Positions 49,260-59,301 are shown, counted from the stretch's first letter. The stretch is DNA of 64,000 nt from Pseudobdellovibrio sp. (GCA_023701385.1 JAMPXC010000003.1:62001-126000); one strand, 5' to 3'. Numbers and translations: made by a program. The notes: generated by a model from the letters alone, not told the origin.

Positions 49260-52258
49260 TAGTTTACTCCTTGGCGCGCCTGCGGCACGACGTCTCCTTT
49301 AGCTTTGATGCGGTAAGCGTTTAGACTTTCAGTGTTTGCTACTGTTAATTTATTTTTAATTTCTAATTGCGCGGTAGTTGTTACAGTTCCTAAAAACGTT
49401 AGATCACTCACAAATAACGCTTCAAAGTCTTTTTGTTTCGCTTTATCGATGGTAACGACAATGCGCCCGGCACTTTCTTTAAAGAGATCAAGTGTCGTAT
49501 TGATTTCCATTCCTAATGTTGTCGCCATAATTTTTTCGGCAAGTGAAACAGCCAAGCCACCTTCAGAAACATCATGCGCGCTTTTTACAAAACCAAGAGT
49601 AATGGCTTTATGTAATGATTTATAAAGTTCTAACTGCTTTTTAAAATCTGTTAATTGTTCAGGACCCATTAAATAAACTAAATCACCAGAGGCTTTCACT
49701 TCACTTGTGGTCATATGATTTAACGATCTTACGCGGCCCATGGCAGTTACGAGTAAAGTCGGTTGCACCGAGATCTTTACATCATCAGCCATAAAATCGT
49801 TTTTCATCGAATCTTTGCCGCTGACAAAAGGCATGCCGTAATCAGTGCTCAAATCATAAATCGCTTTTGACGTACGAACTAATTGTGCAAGCTTATGAGC
49901 CCCGTCTGGATTTTTTTGAGAGGTGATTGGGTCAGGCCAGCAGTAATTATCGACTAGCACCATCTCTGCAGGATCTGCACCCACACAAACGCTGTTTCTG
50001 ACCGCTTCATCTAAGGCATGAACGGCCATCTCATAGGCATCAAACTGACTCACTTGTGGAGCAATACCACAAGACACAGAAATTGCATTATCTTGTTCAC
50101 CACCATGCGGGTGCAACCAAATAACGCCGGCATCAGTTGGTGCGTGACGACCGATTTCTTTTGTTCCCGTAAATGGTTTAACCAAAGTCGCGGCTTTTAC
50201 TTCGTGATCGTATCTACGAACCAGATGTTCATGTGATCTGATATTGGCCGAAGAGAGTAATGATAATAATTGTTCTTTTGCTGAAGCTGACTTTGCAGCT
50301 TCTTTAATCTTACCTTTTAACCAGTGCGAAGCTTTCGAAGTCTCAATTGATAAAGTATCAATATGCGCTTTTAACTGCATCGGTTTTAATGATTCATGTA
50401 AAAAGTGAAGATTTAAATCAGCTACAGTTTTACCTTGATAGCGCACTAAAAGTTGACCTTGGTTGGTAAACTCCCCGATCACTGTTGATAGAACGCTACG
50501 TTTTTCTGACAGCTGTAAGAACTGGTGAATTTTTTCTTTCGGTACAGCAAAAGTCATACGCTCTTGCGATTCACTCACCATCAATTCAAATGGTGAAAGC
50601 CCTGGGTATTTAGTCGGTGCCCGATCTAATTCAACGATGGCGCCATTAGTGTAGGTAGCCATCTCACCCACTGATGAACTTAAGCCCCCTGCCCCGTTAT
50701 CTGTTACACTTGAAAATAAATCTTTTTGTCTTGCTTCAATTAAAAAATCACCTAAACGTTTTTGCGTGATCGGATCCCCGATTTGCACAACTGAAGCTGG
50801 TGCATTTTCGTTTAACTCCATCGAACTAAAAGTGGCACCATGAATTCCGTCTTTACCGATTTTTCCACCCGACATCACGATGTAATCACCAGCTTTTTGT
50901 CTTTTTTCAGCTGTTGATTGATTGTGTTCAGTTTGTGGCAACACCCCTACTGTTCCGCAGAACACTAAGGGTTTGCCGACGAAATCATGATCGTAAACAA
51001 AAGCGCCATTGACTGTTGGAATGCCTGACTTATTACCGCCATCTTGTACACCTAAATGAACGCCTTCGGCGATGCGATCAGGATTTTTAAGTTTAGAGTG
51101 AAGTTTAATATTATTTTCTTTAAAGAATGAATCTTCAGCTAAGCAAAACACATTGGTATTAGCGATAGGTTTTGCGCCTTGACCGCAGCCTAAAATATCA
51201 CGGTTGACTCCCAAGATACCTGTCAGTGCCCCACCGTAAGGATCAAGTGCTGAGGGTGAATTGTGCGTTTCAACTTTAATACACACATCAACGTTTTTAT
51301 CAAAACGAACAATCCCTGCATTATCGTGAAAAATAGAAACTAACCAATTTAAATTGCGATCTGCTTTGATCTTCTCAGTAGCTCCGCGAATAAAAGTTTT
51401 AAATAAACTGTTTACTTCAAAGTTACCGAGCTTTTTCATGTGATTTGGAAGTTCACCTTCAGAATATTCAATGTGGCTTGCAAAAATTTTATGTTTACAG
51501 TGCTCTGACCAGCTTTGCGCAATCACTTCCATCTCAACATCGGTCGGATTACGGCTTAGTGTTTTAAAATAATCACGCACAAAATAAATTTCTTCTAAAC
51601 TTAAAGCCCAGCAATTATCCGTGTTTAACTTTAACAGTGTTTGTTCATCTTGGTTTAAATTAATCGTTGTCGCTTCATGTGAGGTTGACAGCACTTCAAC
51701 AATTTTAGGCGCTTGCATACGTGTGTTTATCTGAATCGCGTCTTTACGCCCAATTATAACTTTCTGTAATAACTGATTAGCTAGTTTTTCATAAGTGATT
51801 TTTTCATACTCAGCATCAGTTAAGTTTACAGTGCTTTGCAAAAAGTAACATTCGCCAGAAGCTACGTTTAATTCGTATTTTTTAAGATCAGGAATAAGTT
51901 TAAAAGCTTCTAAGACCGCCTGTGCTGAATTATCAGTAACACCTGGCTTAAAACTGATATCACACAGCACAGGATTTGAAAAACCACGTTTTCCTAAGTA
52001 AGAAATCATATCCATGTTTTTTGATTCAGAAGAAAATAACACTTCAGTCACTAAATCCGTTAAAATTGTTTTAGCATAAGTATCAATTTCAGGAATCGGC
52101 TCATTTGCTTCTAATAAAAAGTAATTAGCTTTAAATAGTTTTTCAAATTTTATGTTGCAGTATTTTTCAAACCATTCCGTAAGTTTAGTTTCGGATAAAC
52201 TCATCGCAAAAGATTGATGTTCATTCGGGTAAATTTCAAATCTGTAAGTCGTTTTCAC
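49259..52258 (-). CDS. purL: FGAM synthase PurL with fused PurS-like N-terminal domain
   Basis: PurL turns FGAR into FGAM with ATP and ammonia. This 999-residue protein is between the small PurL (about 740, with separate PurS) and the large PurL (about 1,300, with fused glutaminase). Residues about 1-180 are two PurS-like halves (YRFEIYPNEHQSFA, then CDISFKPGVTDNSAQAVLE), and the rest carries the catalytic repeat. QSWSEHCKHKIFASHI (about 246-261) and KVETHNSPSALDPYGGA (about 327-343) are core signatures. The glutaminase is separate (purQ, adjacent). It overlaps purN by 4 bases. This PurS-PurL fusion with free PurQ is a known but less common form. Confidence 0.95.
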   Translation of the reverse strand: MKTTYRFEIYPNEHQSFAMSLSETKLTEWFEKYCNIKFEKLFKANYFLLEANEPIPEIDTYAKTILTDLVTEVLFSSESKNMDMISYLGKRGFSNPVLCDISFKPGVTDNSAQAVLEAFKLIPDLKKYELNVASGECYFLQSTVNLTDAEYEKITYEKLANQLLQKVIIGRKDAIQINTRMQAPKIVEVLSTSHEATTINLNQDEQTLLKLNTDNCWALSLEEIYFVRDYFKTLSRNPTDVEMEVIAQSWSEHCKHKIFASHIEYSEGELPNHMKKLGNFEVNSLFKTFIRGATEKIKADRNLNWLVSIFHDNAGIVRFDKNVDVCIKVETHNSPSALDPYGGALTGILGVNRDILGCGQGAKPIANTNVFCLAEDSFFKENNIKLHSKLKNPDRIAEGVHLGVQDGGNKSGIPTVNGAFVYDHDFVGKPLVFCGTVGVLPQTEHNQSTAEKRQKAGDYIVMSGGKIGKDGIHGATFSSMELNENAPASVVQIGDPITQKRLGDFLIEARQKDLFSSVTDNGAGGLSSSVGEMATYTNGAIVELDRAPTKYPGLSPFELMVSESQERMTFAVPKEKIHQFLQLSEKRSVLSTVIGEFTNQGQLLVRYQGKTVADLNLHFLHESLKPMQLKAHIDTLSIETSKASHWLKGKIKEAAKSASAKEQLLSLLSSANIRSHEHLVRRYDHEVKAATLVKPFTGTKEIGRHAPTDAGVIWLHPHGGEQDNAISVSCGIAPQVSQFDAYEMAVHALDEAVRNSVCVGADPAEMVLVDNYCWPDPITSQKNPDGAHKLAQLVRTSKAIYDLSTDYGMPFVSGKDSMKNDFMADDVKISVQPTLLVTAMGRVRSLNHMTTSEVKASGDLVYLMGPEQLTDFKKQLELYKSLHKAITLGFVKSAHDVSEGGLAVSLAEKIMATTLGMEINTTLDLFKESAGRIVVTIDKAKQKDFEALFVSDLTFLGTVTTTAQLEIKNKLTVANTESLNAYRIKAKGDVVPQARQGVN

Positions 52259-52842
52259 GAATACTCCTTAAACAGTTTTTCTAAAATAATTGGATAAATT
52301 CTATTTTCAGCTGCTAAGCCGCGCGCTTTAAAGACTTCAAAGTCTTCACCTTCAATTTTTCTTAAGCGCTCTTGGTAAATCATTTTTCCGGTATCCATAC
52401 CTTCATCGACGAAATGAATCGTGCAACCGTACTCAGGCATACCTGATTTAAAAGACTGATCATAAGCCTCTTTTCCCGGAAATAACGGCAACAATGAAGG
52501 ATGAATATTTACGACTTTAAATTGTTTGATTTTTTGATCGTAAAAATTCATTAAAAAGTTTTTTGATAACAACTTCATAAAACCCGCCAGCACAATCCAG
52601 TCAGGCTGATGTTTTTGAATCACATGAACCAGACGCTCTTCAAATTGCATTTTAGATTCGTCTTTAGTTTTAATAACTGTTTCAACTTCAACACCTAAAT
52701 TTTTAGCGCGTTGTAAAACTAAAGCTTCAGATTTATCGCTAATGACAGTAGAAACATGATACGTGTTATGCGCTTGTGCGTAACGAATGATGCTTTCAGC
52801 ATTTGATCCGCTGCCAGAAGCTAAAATCACAATCTTAGCCAC
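52255..52842 (-). CDS. purN: Phosphoribosylglycinamide formyltransferase PurN
   Basis: PurN adds a formyl group from 10-formyltetrahydrofolate to GAR (step 3). The catalytic region is FKVVNIHPSLLPLFPG (about 107-122) with Asn and His, and GCTIHFVDEGMDTG (about 139-152) provides the Asp. The phosphate-binding start GSGSNAES (about 9-16) is present. It has 195 residues, close to the usual 200 or so. The start overlaps purD by 8 bases and the stop overlaps purL by 4 bases. This is the folate-dependent form; no purT was seen. Confidence 0.96.
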   Translation of the reverse strand: MAKIVILASGSGSNAESIIRYAQAHNTYHVSTVISDKSEALVLQRAKNLGVEVETVIKTKDESKMQFEERLVHVIQKHQPDWIVLAGFMKLLSKNFLMNFYDQKIKQFKVVNIHPSLLPLFPGKEAYDQSFKSGMPEYGCTIHFVDEGMDTGKMIYQERLRKIEGEDFEVFKARGLAAENRIYPIILEKLFKEYS

Positions 52843-54133
52843 GCGAAACCTCTTTCGCTAAACCCTGCACACCGATATCGGTTCTAAATTGAGCTCCGTC
52901 AAAATTAACTCTTGCCACATCACCGTAAGCTTTAGTGCGAGCGGCCTCATAAGTATCAGCTAACGCGGTTAAACCTAACACGCGACCACCGGCTGTTAAT
53001 AAACGACCGTCTTTACGATCAACACCGGCAAAAAAGATTTTAGATTTTAATTCAATCGGAAGGGTAATTTCATCGCCGCTACGAACAGTAATTCCTTCAG
53101 TACCAGGATAACCGTGGGCTGCCATCACCACATGAATGGCTTTTTCGGGCGACATTTTAATTGAAGTATTATGTAACATGCCCTCGGCACACGCTAAAAA
53201 CAGCGGCACAACGTCATCTTCAATTAACGTCATTAACGCTTGTGTTTCTGGATCTCCAAAACGCACATTAAATTCTAAGGTTTTGTAACCGTTAGAAGTT
53301 TTCATTAATCCGGCAAATAACACTCCTGAAAAAGGTACTCCGCGCTTTTTCATTTCAGCAATCGTTGGCTTAATAATTTTATTCATAACGATCTCTTCAT
53401 CGCCATCGTTAAAAAATGGCGAAGGCGAGATCACACCCATACCGCCGGTATTGGGCCCTTGATCATGATCACGTAAACGTTTGTGATCACCAGCGGTTCC
53501 TAAAAAAGTTACGTTATTTCCGTCACTTAGTGCAAAAACTGAAATTTCTGGACCAACTAAAAACTCTTCGATTAACAAATCCTGAACTTTAAAACCCAAG
53601 ATATCGTTAATCATAAAATCTTTGACCGCAGATAAGGCTGTGGCTTTATCAGAGCAAACAACCACGCCCTTGCCTGCGGCCAAACCATCAGCTTTAACAA
53701 CCATTTGCGTCCACGGTGTGCGTTCAATAAATTCACTGGCTGTTTGAAAACTTTTAAATGATTTAAAAGCTGCGGTTGGAACATTTGCCGCCTGCATAAT
53801 TTCTTTAGCAAAACTCTTTGATGACTCTAACTGTGCGGCTGCTTTCGATGGGCCAAACACTTTTAAACCATTCGCTTTAAACAAATCACAAACTCCTTTT
53901 TCTAAGGAATTTTCAGGACCTACAACTGTTAGATCAATTTTTTCTTTAAGCGCAAAAGCTAATAAAGCTTCAACATCTGTGACCTTAACATCAACCGGTG
54001 TCAGATTTGGCAGTTTATGAAACATTCCGCCGTTACCCGGAGCTACAAAAACTTGTCTGACTTTAGTCGACTGCAAGATCTTCCAAGCTAGCGCATGTTC
54101 ACGCCCCCCTGAACCTAAGATTAAGATCTTCAT
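52835..54133 (-). CDS. purD: Phosphoribosylamine-glycine ligase PurD
   Basis: PurD joins glycine to phosphoribosylamine with ATP, giving GAR (step 2). The ATP-grasp fold shows in MVVKADGLAAGKGVVVC (about 143-159) and the C-terminal FNVRFGDPETQALM, which holds metal-binding residues. The N-terminal LGSGGREHALAWK (about 6-18) is the family signature. It is 432 residues, as usual. It overlaps purC by 4 bases and purN by 8 bases in the same direction. Confidence 0.97.
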   Translation of the reverse strand: MKILILGSGGREHALAWKILQSTKVRQVFVAPGNGGMFHKLPNLTPVDVKVTDVEALLAFALKEKIDLTVVGPENSLEKGVCDLFKANGLKVFGPSKAAAQLESSKSFAKEIMQAANVPTAAFKSFKSFQTASEFIERTPWTQMVVKADGLAAGKGVVVCSDKATALSAVKDFMINDILGFKVQDLLIEEFLVGPEISVFALSDGNNVTFLGTAGDHKRLRDHDQGPNTGGMGVISPSPFFNDGDEEIVMNKIIKPTIAEMKKRGVPFSGVLFAGLMKTSNGYKTLEFNVRFGDPETQALMTLIEDDVVPLFLACAEGMLHNTSIKMSPEKAIHVVMAAHGYPGTEGITVRSGDEITLPIELKSKIFFAGVDRKDGRLLTAGGRVLGLTALADTYEAARTKAYGDVARVNFDGAQFRTDIGVQGLAKEVSRG

Positions 54134-55170
54134 AAGTATTTCTCCACATAATTTTTAACGTTTAATTCTGGAGAAAAAGGCAGCGGTAAATGCATTAATT
54201 CATAAACCGAATTGCAATACCCTTGATAAAGATCTTCAGCTTTTTGTTTATTCTGGTTTGATAGGGGTTGCGGCTGTTGGCCGTACTTCGTTTTACAAAT
54301 TTCTTTAAAATCGACCAAGGTGATCAGCGATTCTTCTTTTGAAGCATTTAAAGCATTATACCATTCAGACTCTTTATAAACTTCGCGTAAAAATTCTTTA
54401 GATAGACTTTTACCCTGACTAACCAAGCGAAGCTCATCAATACCGATAGAATCCACCAGCATAAAATCACGCTCTAAACCCTCACCTTGAGTAAAAGCAA
54501 ACTCAACTTTTCCATCCCAAAGTTTCAGACCCATTTTTTGGTGAAAGTCTTTTAAACTTAAGGCAATTTCAGTCGCCAGATTTTTTAGCTTTTGAAATTC
54601 ACCTTCGCTCATTCCAGAAATCGTGCGAGCCTCATCATAAGTCAAATAACGATCGCCACTTTCTAGTTTTGTTGAAAAATCAATTAGTGGTGCTTCTAGC
54701 ATCGCCCCTTCTAAAGGCACCGAAGTTAAGCCAAATTGTTTTACCAATTCAGGATTTGTTTTAAAACGTTTTGATAAAGAATTACCGTTGGATAATCCTA
54801 AGCGAAAGATCACTTCTAACGGAACCAAAGCATTAACTAAACGATCTTGATAAGCACGGTAATTATAAACCGCCCCCTGCTTGGTCGGGCGAACGACTTT
54901 AACGTTTTTAACTTGGCAACAATTGGTTATACCTGATCCTACAAGCCCCAACATATGATGTTTAAGACCTATTTGTTTTTCTAGATATTGAAAAAACGCA
55001 TAGCCCATTAAATTTAAAGCTGAACCCTTACCAGAAATTTGATCCGGCATTTCACCCCAATCAAAAATCGAATAACGATCCGAATATTCAAAAACTAAAA
55101 AATCATCTGACGTTGACCCACGAACATTTTTAACTGAGCCCTGATATAACAGAGGCGGTAACTGATTCAT
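54130..55170 (-). CDS. purC: SAICAR synthase PurC (long form)
   Basis: PurC joins CAIR and aspartate to form SAICAR (step 7). The start LLYQGSVKNVRG (about 7-18) is the phosphate-binding segment of the family, with ISGKGSALN (about 45-53) following. LWDGKVEFAFTQG (about 218-230) and DSIGIDELRL are the other conserved stretches. It has 346 residues, roughly 100 more than E. coli PurC (237), with insertions in the middle (about 130-190) and an extended C-terminus. It resembles long forms I recall from other deltaproteobacteria-like and Legionella-like groups. It sits between purF (2-base gap) and purD. Confidence 0.9.
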   Translation of the reverse strand: MNQLPPLLYQGSVKNVRGSTSDDFLVFEYSDRYSIFDWGEMPDQISGKGSALNLMGYAFFQYLEKQIGLKHHMLGLVGSGITNCCQVKNVKVVRPTKQGAVYNYRAYQDRLVNALVPLEVIFRLGLSNGNSLSKRFKTNPELVKQFGLTSVPLEGAMLEAPLIDFSTKLESGDRYLTYDEARTISGMSEGEFQKLKNLATEIALSLKDFHQKMGLKLWDGKVEFAFTQGEGLERDFMLVDSIGIDELRLVSQGKSLSKEFLREVYKESEWYNALNASKEESLITLVDFKEICKTKYGQQPQPLSNQNKQKAEDLYQGYCNSVYELMHLPLPFSPELNVKNYVEKYL

Positions 55171-55172
55171 AA

Positions 55173-56672
55173 CTACGCCTCCCTATGCGCTTGGCGCATT
55201 TCGCTAAATGATTTTGTGTTGCAATCAACAGGGTATTTTCCGTCAATGCAAGCCATGCAAAGTTTTTCTGAACCGATACTTTTCTTTAGACCTTCAGTGG
55301 TTAAATAGAAAATATGATCGGTCCCTAACATCTTGGCCACTTCTGGCTCGGTTTTACCATGGGCCACTAATTCATTCGGATCTGGAAAATCTACCCCGTA
55401 AAAACAAGGATGACGAATCGGCGGACACGTCGAAGCTAGGTAAACTTCATTCGCCCCTGCTTCACGAACCATATCGATAATTTTTTTAGATGTCGTTCCG
55501 CGCACCACTGAATCATCAACAAGCATCACGTTTTTACCTTTAATTTCAGAGGCAATCGCTGTGAGTTTTAACTGCACTGCGCGCTTACGTGACTCTTGTG
55601 TATTTAAAATAAAACTACGTTGAATATAGCGATTTTTAATAAGAACTTCACGGTACGGAATTCCTAATGTTTCACTCATACTAATAGCAGCTACGCGTGA
55701 AGTTTCTGGAATAGGAACAATAATATCTGGCTTAATCGTGCCAGAATCAATTTTCGAGCGAATCTCTTCGGCTAAGTGTTTTCCGAAATTTAGGCGCGCC
55801 CCATAGATACTGACATTTTCTAATTTAGATTCAGGATTAGAAAAATACACATATTCAAACATACAAGTTTTTGCCGGAATCTTATTCTGCGTTGAATAAT
55901 TCGATGATGAATAAACTTCGCCGGTATGATCGATAAAAATAATTTCACCGGGGCTTAAATCGCGCACCACTTCATAGCCTAAAAAATTAAGTGCATTTGT
56001 TTCAGAACTTGCGCAGTAACTGATACCAAAATTATTCGGTTGTTGTTTCTTTTCTTCGTCTGTTAAGCGTCTACGGCCTAAAATTAACGGCCTAATTCCG
56101 TGCGGATCACGAAAAGCAAAGAACCCTTTTTCGGCGACAACCCCTAAAACTGAAAATCCCCCTTTGGCTTGGTCAAAGAGGGATTTTACAGAGGCTTGAA
56201 ATTTGTCGAAAGAAAAGTTTAGGTCATTTGTAGCTAATAGATTTTGCGAAAGAATATTTAATAAGGCTTCAAGATCATTTTGCGTAAATAGAATTCGGTT
56301 CGTAGCTTCTTTCAGGTCTTTTTTTAACTGGTAATAATTTACTAAATTACCGTTATGAACCATCCCGATACCGAAAGGATAATTCACCATCATTGGTTGC
56401 AAATCCCTCTTGGCGTCCAGTGCGGTCTTTGGCCCCACTGTGGCGTACCTTGTATGTCCAATACTGATATCGCCGCTGATGCCATAAAGTTTTGATTCGT
56501 CGAAAACTTTAGAAACAAGACCTACATCTTTATATAATGAGAAATTTTTTGATTGGGAATTGAACGAAAGGATCCCAGCTGCGTCTTGACCACGGTGCTG
56601 CAAAAGTTGCAGACCTTGTTGAACCTCTTGAGATGAATAAGGAGTTCCAAAAACTCCAATTACACCGCACAT
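55173..56672 (-). CDS. purF: Glutamine PRPP amidotransferase PurF
   Basis: PurF starts the pathway by making phosphoribosylamine from PRPP and glutamine. I place the start at the ATG at 56672, where MCGVIGVFG puts the Cys nucleophile right after the Met, as in the mature enzyme. GGAG lies 8 bases before this ATG. A longer frame from 56720 would add 16 hydrophobic residues and block the nucleophile. The PRPP loop is NVMLVDDSVVRGTTSKK. Cysteines in AKTCMFEYVYF, the RHPCFYG segment and EKLCMACIDG match the iron-sulfur form of B. subtilis, but without its propeptide. It heads the purine operon. Length is about 499 residues. Confidence 0.96.
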   Translation of the reverse strand: MCGVIGVFGTPYSSQEVQQGLQLLQHRGQDAAGILSFNSQSKNFSLYKDVGLVSKVFDESKLYGISGDISIGHTRYATVGPKTALDAKRDLQPMMVNYPFGIGMVHNGNLVNYYQLKKDLKEATNRILFTQNDLEALLNILSQNLLATNDLNFSFDKFQASVKSLFDQAKGGFSVLGVVAEKGFFAFRDPHGIRPLILGRRRLTDEEKKQQPNNFGISYCASSETNALNFLGYEVVRDLSPGEIIFIDHTGEVYSSSNYSTQNKIPAKTCMFEYVYFSNPESKLENVSIYGARLNFGKHLAEEIRSKIDSGTIKPDIIVPIPETSRVAAISMSETLGIPYREVLIKNRYIQRSFILNTQESRKRAVQLKLTAIASEIKGKNVMLVDDSVVRGTTSKKIIDMVREAGANEVYLASTCPPIRHPCFYGVDFPDPNELVAHGKTEPEVAKMLGTDHIFYLTTEGLKKSIGSEKLCMACIDGKYPVDCNTKSFSEMRQAHREA

Positions 56673-56731
56673 GGGTACTCCTATAAAAAACATCACATAT
56701 GTTACTAGTCTACTGAACACATGGATGGTTA

Positions 56732-56748
56732 AGTGTTGTGTTCACACT
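56732..56748. repeat. Imperfect 17-bp palindrome upstream of purF
   Basis: AGTGTTGTGTTCACACT has matching AGTGT/ACACT arms and a loosely symmetric centre. It lies about 60 bases upstream of the purF start, between the NUDIX stop and purF, where an operator for the purine operon could sit. It is short and could be chance. Confidence 0.3.
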
Positions 56749-56754
56749 ATAGAG

Positions 56755-57213
56755 TTAGATTTTTTTCTTATCAAGCAGATTGTCGGCTAAAGTCTCTTTT
56801 AACATCTCGGGATAAAATGGTGTCGTTTTTTGACTTAAAAAATTAGCATCGACCCATTCCGCGTCATTTAAAATTTCACCGGGCTCAAAAAGTTTAATGC
56901 GTGTTTTGTTATATTGAGACTTATCAATAAATTCGCAGACATACACTTGCACAAGTTCATGTTTTTGTTTTCCGTGCATTATATAGATACTTTCAAAAGT
57001 TCCTAAAAATTTCGGACGATGCACTTGAAGATGAGTTTCTTCAAAAAATTCACGAATCGCTGCTTTTTCAGACAACTCACCGAATTCGACACGTCCACCG
57101 ATCAGTCTATATATATATTGTCCGGTTTTCTCGTCTTTAACGCGATATACGAGGATCTTGTCGTTATAAGCAATTAAAACCTGTGCTTTGACTTTAACTT
57201 TGGGTGTTGCCAT
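56755..57213 (-). CDS. NUDIX hydrolase
   Basis: This 152-residue enzyme hydrolyses a nucleoside diphosphate linked to another group. The Nudix box is GRVEFGELSEKAAIREFFEE followed by THL (about 40-62), so it fits the pattern G-x5-E-x7-R-E-x2-E-E-x-x-hydrophobic with one departure: the usual Gly before the last hydrophobic residue is His. The catalytic Glu pair is intact. Substrate cannot be inferred. It lies on the same strand as the purF operon with an 82-base gap to purF, and it is divergent from purK with a 54-base gap, so it shares its promoter region with purK. Confidence 0.9.
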   Translation of the reverse strand: MATPKVKVKAQVLIAYNDKILVYRVKDEKTGQYIYRLIGGRVEFGELSEKAAIREFFEETHLQVHRPKFLGTFESIYIMHGKQKHELVQVYVCEFIDKSQYNKTRIKLFEPGEILNDAEWVDANFLSQKTTPFYPEMLKETLADNLLDKKKI

Positions 57214-57267
57214 GGCTAAGATATATTCTTATATTAAACCTACAAAAGGTAAAGGATCATACGACGT

Positions 57268-58407
57268 ATGAATTCAGATACGGTCTTAGGTATTTTAGGA
57301 AGCGGACAGTTGTCACGTATGACAGCTCTGGCCGCGTACGAACTTGGGATTAAAACTCATGTTCTTTGCACCGACCCTAAAGATTCTTTAAGCCCCGCCT
57401 CTCAAGTTTCAACGTTTACAACAAAATCTGATTTTAACAATCTTGAACAAATTTTAACCTTCGCAAGTCGTTGCGACTTTATTACTTTAGAAAATGAATT
57501 TATCGATCAGTCTATTCTAGATGCCATTGAAGAAAAATTTCCAGGCAAACTTTATCCTTCAGCAAAAAGTTTTAAATTAATTGGCGATAAGATCACTGAG
57601 AAAAACACTTTTGCTCGCGCTGGTATTGCGGTTTGTCCTTATAAAGAAGTTTCAACTAAAACTGATGTTTTAAATTTTATCAAAGAGCACGGCTTACCCA
57701 TTGTTTTAAAATCCGCTAAGGGTGGATACGATGGTTATGGTAACATCACGATCAAATCTGAAGACACCATCGAAGAAGCATTAGTTAAACTTAAAGGGCA
57801 AAAGTTAGTTGAAGCTTTTATTCCGTACGCGAAAGAAATGGCGATCATGGCCGCTCGCAATTCCACAGGCACTGTGCTTTACCCGATTGCTGAAACCGTT
57901 CAAGAAAATCACATCTGTCATTATGTTACATCACCTTCAGAAATTTCACCTGAAGTTGAAAAAGAAATTAAAGATTACACTGAACGTGCACTGACAGCGA
58001 TTGATGCCCGCGGCATTTATGCTTTCGAATTTTTCTTAACTGCCGATGGTAAAGTTTATTTAAATGAATCAGCACCGCGTCCGCATAACTCAGGTCATTA
58101 CACGATGAATGCCTGTGTAACGTCACAATTTCACAATCATGTGCGCAGCGTTTTAAATTTACCACTGGGCGAAACGACGTTAATTACAAAATACGCTGTG
58201 ATGCTCAATTTACTGGGCACAAAATCACAGGTGGCCGAACTTCAGCCAATCAATGAATTTATGAACGTGCCCAATGGCCATTTACATCTTTATGGCAAAA
58301 CTGAATCTAAACCCGGACGCAAAATGGGCCACTTTACTGTTTGCGGAAATAATAAAGATGAAATCTTCTCGACTGTTAAAAAATTAAAAGGAATGTATTC
58401 GTTATGA
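57268..58407 (+). CDS. purK: 5-(carboxyamino)imidazole ribonucleotide synthase PurK
   Basis: PurK makes N5-CAIR from AIR, bicarbonate and ATP (first half of step 6). The N-terminal [14 protein letters not shown] (about 10-23) and the ATP-grasp segments [12 protein letters not shown] (about 149-160), [11 protein letters not shown] (about 271-281) and EVE-like metal residues place it in the family. It is 379 residues, typical (E. coli 355). It overlaps purE by 4 bases. It is divergent from the NUDIX gene with 54 bases between, so it does not share a message with the minus-strand purine genes. Confidence 0.97.
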   Translation: MNSDTVLGILGSGQLSRMTALAAYELGIKTHVLCTDPKDSLSPASQVSTFTTKSDFNNLEQILTFASRCDFITLENEFIDQSILDAIEEKFPGKLYPSAKSFKLIGDKITEKNTFARAGIAVCPYKEVSTKTDVLNFIKEHGLPIVLKSAKGGYDGYGNITIKSEDTIEEALVKLKGQKLVEAFIPYAKEMAIMAARNSTGTVLYPIAETVQENHICHYVTSPSEISPEVEKEIKDYTERALTAIDARGIYAFEFFLTADGKVYLNESAPRPHNSGHYTMNACVTSQFHNHVRSVLNLPLGETTLITKYAVMLNLLGTKSQVAELQPINEFMNVPNGHLHLYGKTESKPGRKMGHFTVCGNNKDEIFSTVKKLKGMYSL

Positions 58408-58907
58408 AAAAGATTACACGTGCTCCTAAAAAATCGAAAGCTCAAGTTGCTGTTATCATGGGAAGCCAATCTGATTGGGAAACTATGAAAGCCGCTTGTG
58501 ATGTATTAACTGATTTTAAAATTTCTTTTGAGAAAAAAGTTTTATCAGCTCACAGAACTCCAGATGATATGCGTGATTTTGCGATGAACGCCCGTGATAA
58601 CGGAATTAAAGTGATTATCGCAGGCGCTGGCGGAGCGGCTCACTTGCCGGGAATGACCGCATCTTACACGACATTACCGGTGATCGGTGTTCCCGTTAAA
58701 TCTAAATCATTAGACGGCATGGATAGTCTACTTTCAATCGTGCAAATGCCAAAAGGTGTTCCTGTGGCTACGGTTTCTATCGACAATTCAGCGAACGCTG
58801 GGCTTTTAGCGTTACAAATGTTAGCCATTGAAAATTCTGACATTGCCAAGAAATTAGAAAAGTTTAGAAATGATCAAAGTGCTACAGTTAAAAAAATGAG
58901 GATTTAA
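58404..58907 (+). CDS. purE: N5-carboxyaminoimidazole ribonucleotide mutase PurE
   Basis: PurE moves the carboxyl group of N5-CAIR to give CAIR (second half of step 6). The start region [14 protein letters not shown] (about 16-29) and the HRTPDDM stretch (about 50-56) hold the substrate, and [11 protein letters not shown] (about 76-86) is the core loop. It is 167 residues, as in E. coli. The short basic extension before residue 14 ([12 protein letters not shown]) is a little longer than usual. It overlaps purK by 4 bases and is followed after 1 base by the YccF gene. Confidence 0.97.
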   Translation: MKKITRAPKKSKAQVAVIMGSQSDWETMKAACDVLTDFKISFEKKVLSAHRTPDDMRDFAMNARDNGIKVIIAGAGGAAHLPGMTASYTTLPVIGVPVKSKSLDGMDSLLSIVQMPKGVPVATVSIDNSANAGLLALQMLAIENSDIAKKLEKFRNDQSATVKKMRI

Positions 58908-58908
58908 G

Positions 58909-59301
58909 ATGTTAAATTTTTTATTAAATATTTTATGGTTAGTGTTCGGTGGCTGGGCTACAGCGATTTCATGGTTTACCTCAGCTCTTATTATGGTGAT
59001 TTCAATTGTCGGAATTCCTTGGGCGCGTGCAGCTTTTAATATTGGTTTATTAAATCTATGGCCTTTCGGCTCACAAGTTGTGGCCCGTGAAACTATCAGT
59101 GGTCACGATATTGGAACTGGCACTTTAGGTTTTATTGGTAATATTATCTGGTTCGTCTTCTGTGGTTGGTGGTTAGCGGCCATGCATGTTTTATGGGGTT
59201 TATTATTCTGCATTACGCTGATTGGTATTCCAGTTGGACTTCAGCATTTTAAACTCGCGAAGATTTCATTTGCGCCTGTTGGTAAAGCGATCGTTTTCTA
59301 A
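58909..59301 (+). CDS. YccF-domain inner-membrane protein
   Basis: This 130-residue protein has two YccF repeats, each with a Trp-Gly-containing helix pair: LNILWLVFGGWATAISWF (about 6-23) and GNIIWFVFCGWWLAAMHVL (about 76-94), each followed by GIPWARAAFNIGLLNLWPFG- or GIPVGLQHFKLAKISFAPVG-type segments. About four hydrophobic helices can be counted. YccF proteins are inner-membrane proteins of unknown function. It starts 1 base after purE and overlaps the next gene's start by 1 base, so it is likely carried on the purKE transcript. Confidence 0.88.
   Translation: MLNFLLNILWLVFGGWATAISWFTSALIMVISIVGIPWARAAFNIGLLNLWPFGSQVVARETISGHDIGTGTLGFIGNIIWFVFCGWWLAAMHVLWGLLFCITLIGIPVGLQHFKLAKISFAPVGKAIVF

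Noticed and set aside
56673-56754. Possible purine riboswitch before purF
   Set aside because: I looked for the conserved three-way junction and loop elements of the purine aptamer and did not find them. Only short palindromes are present.
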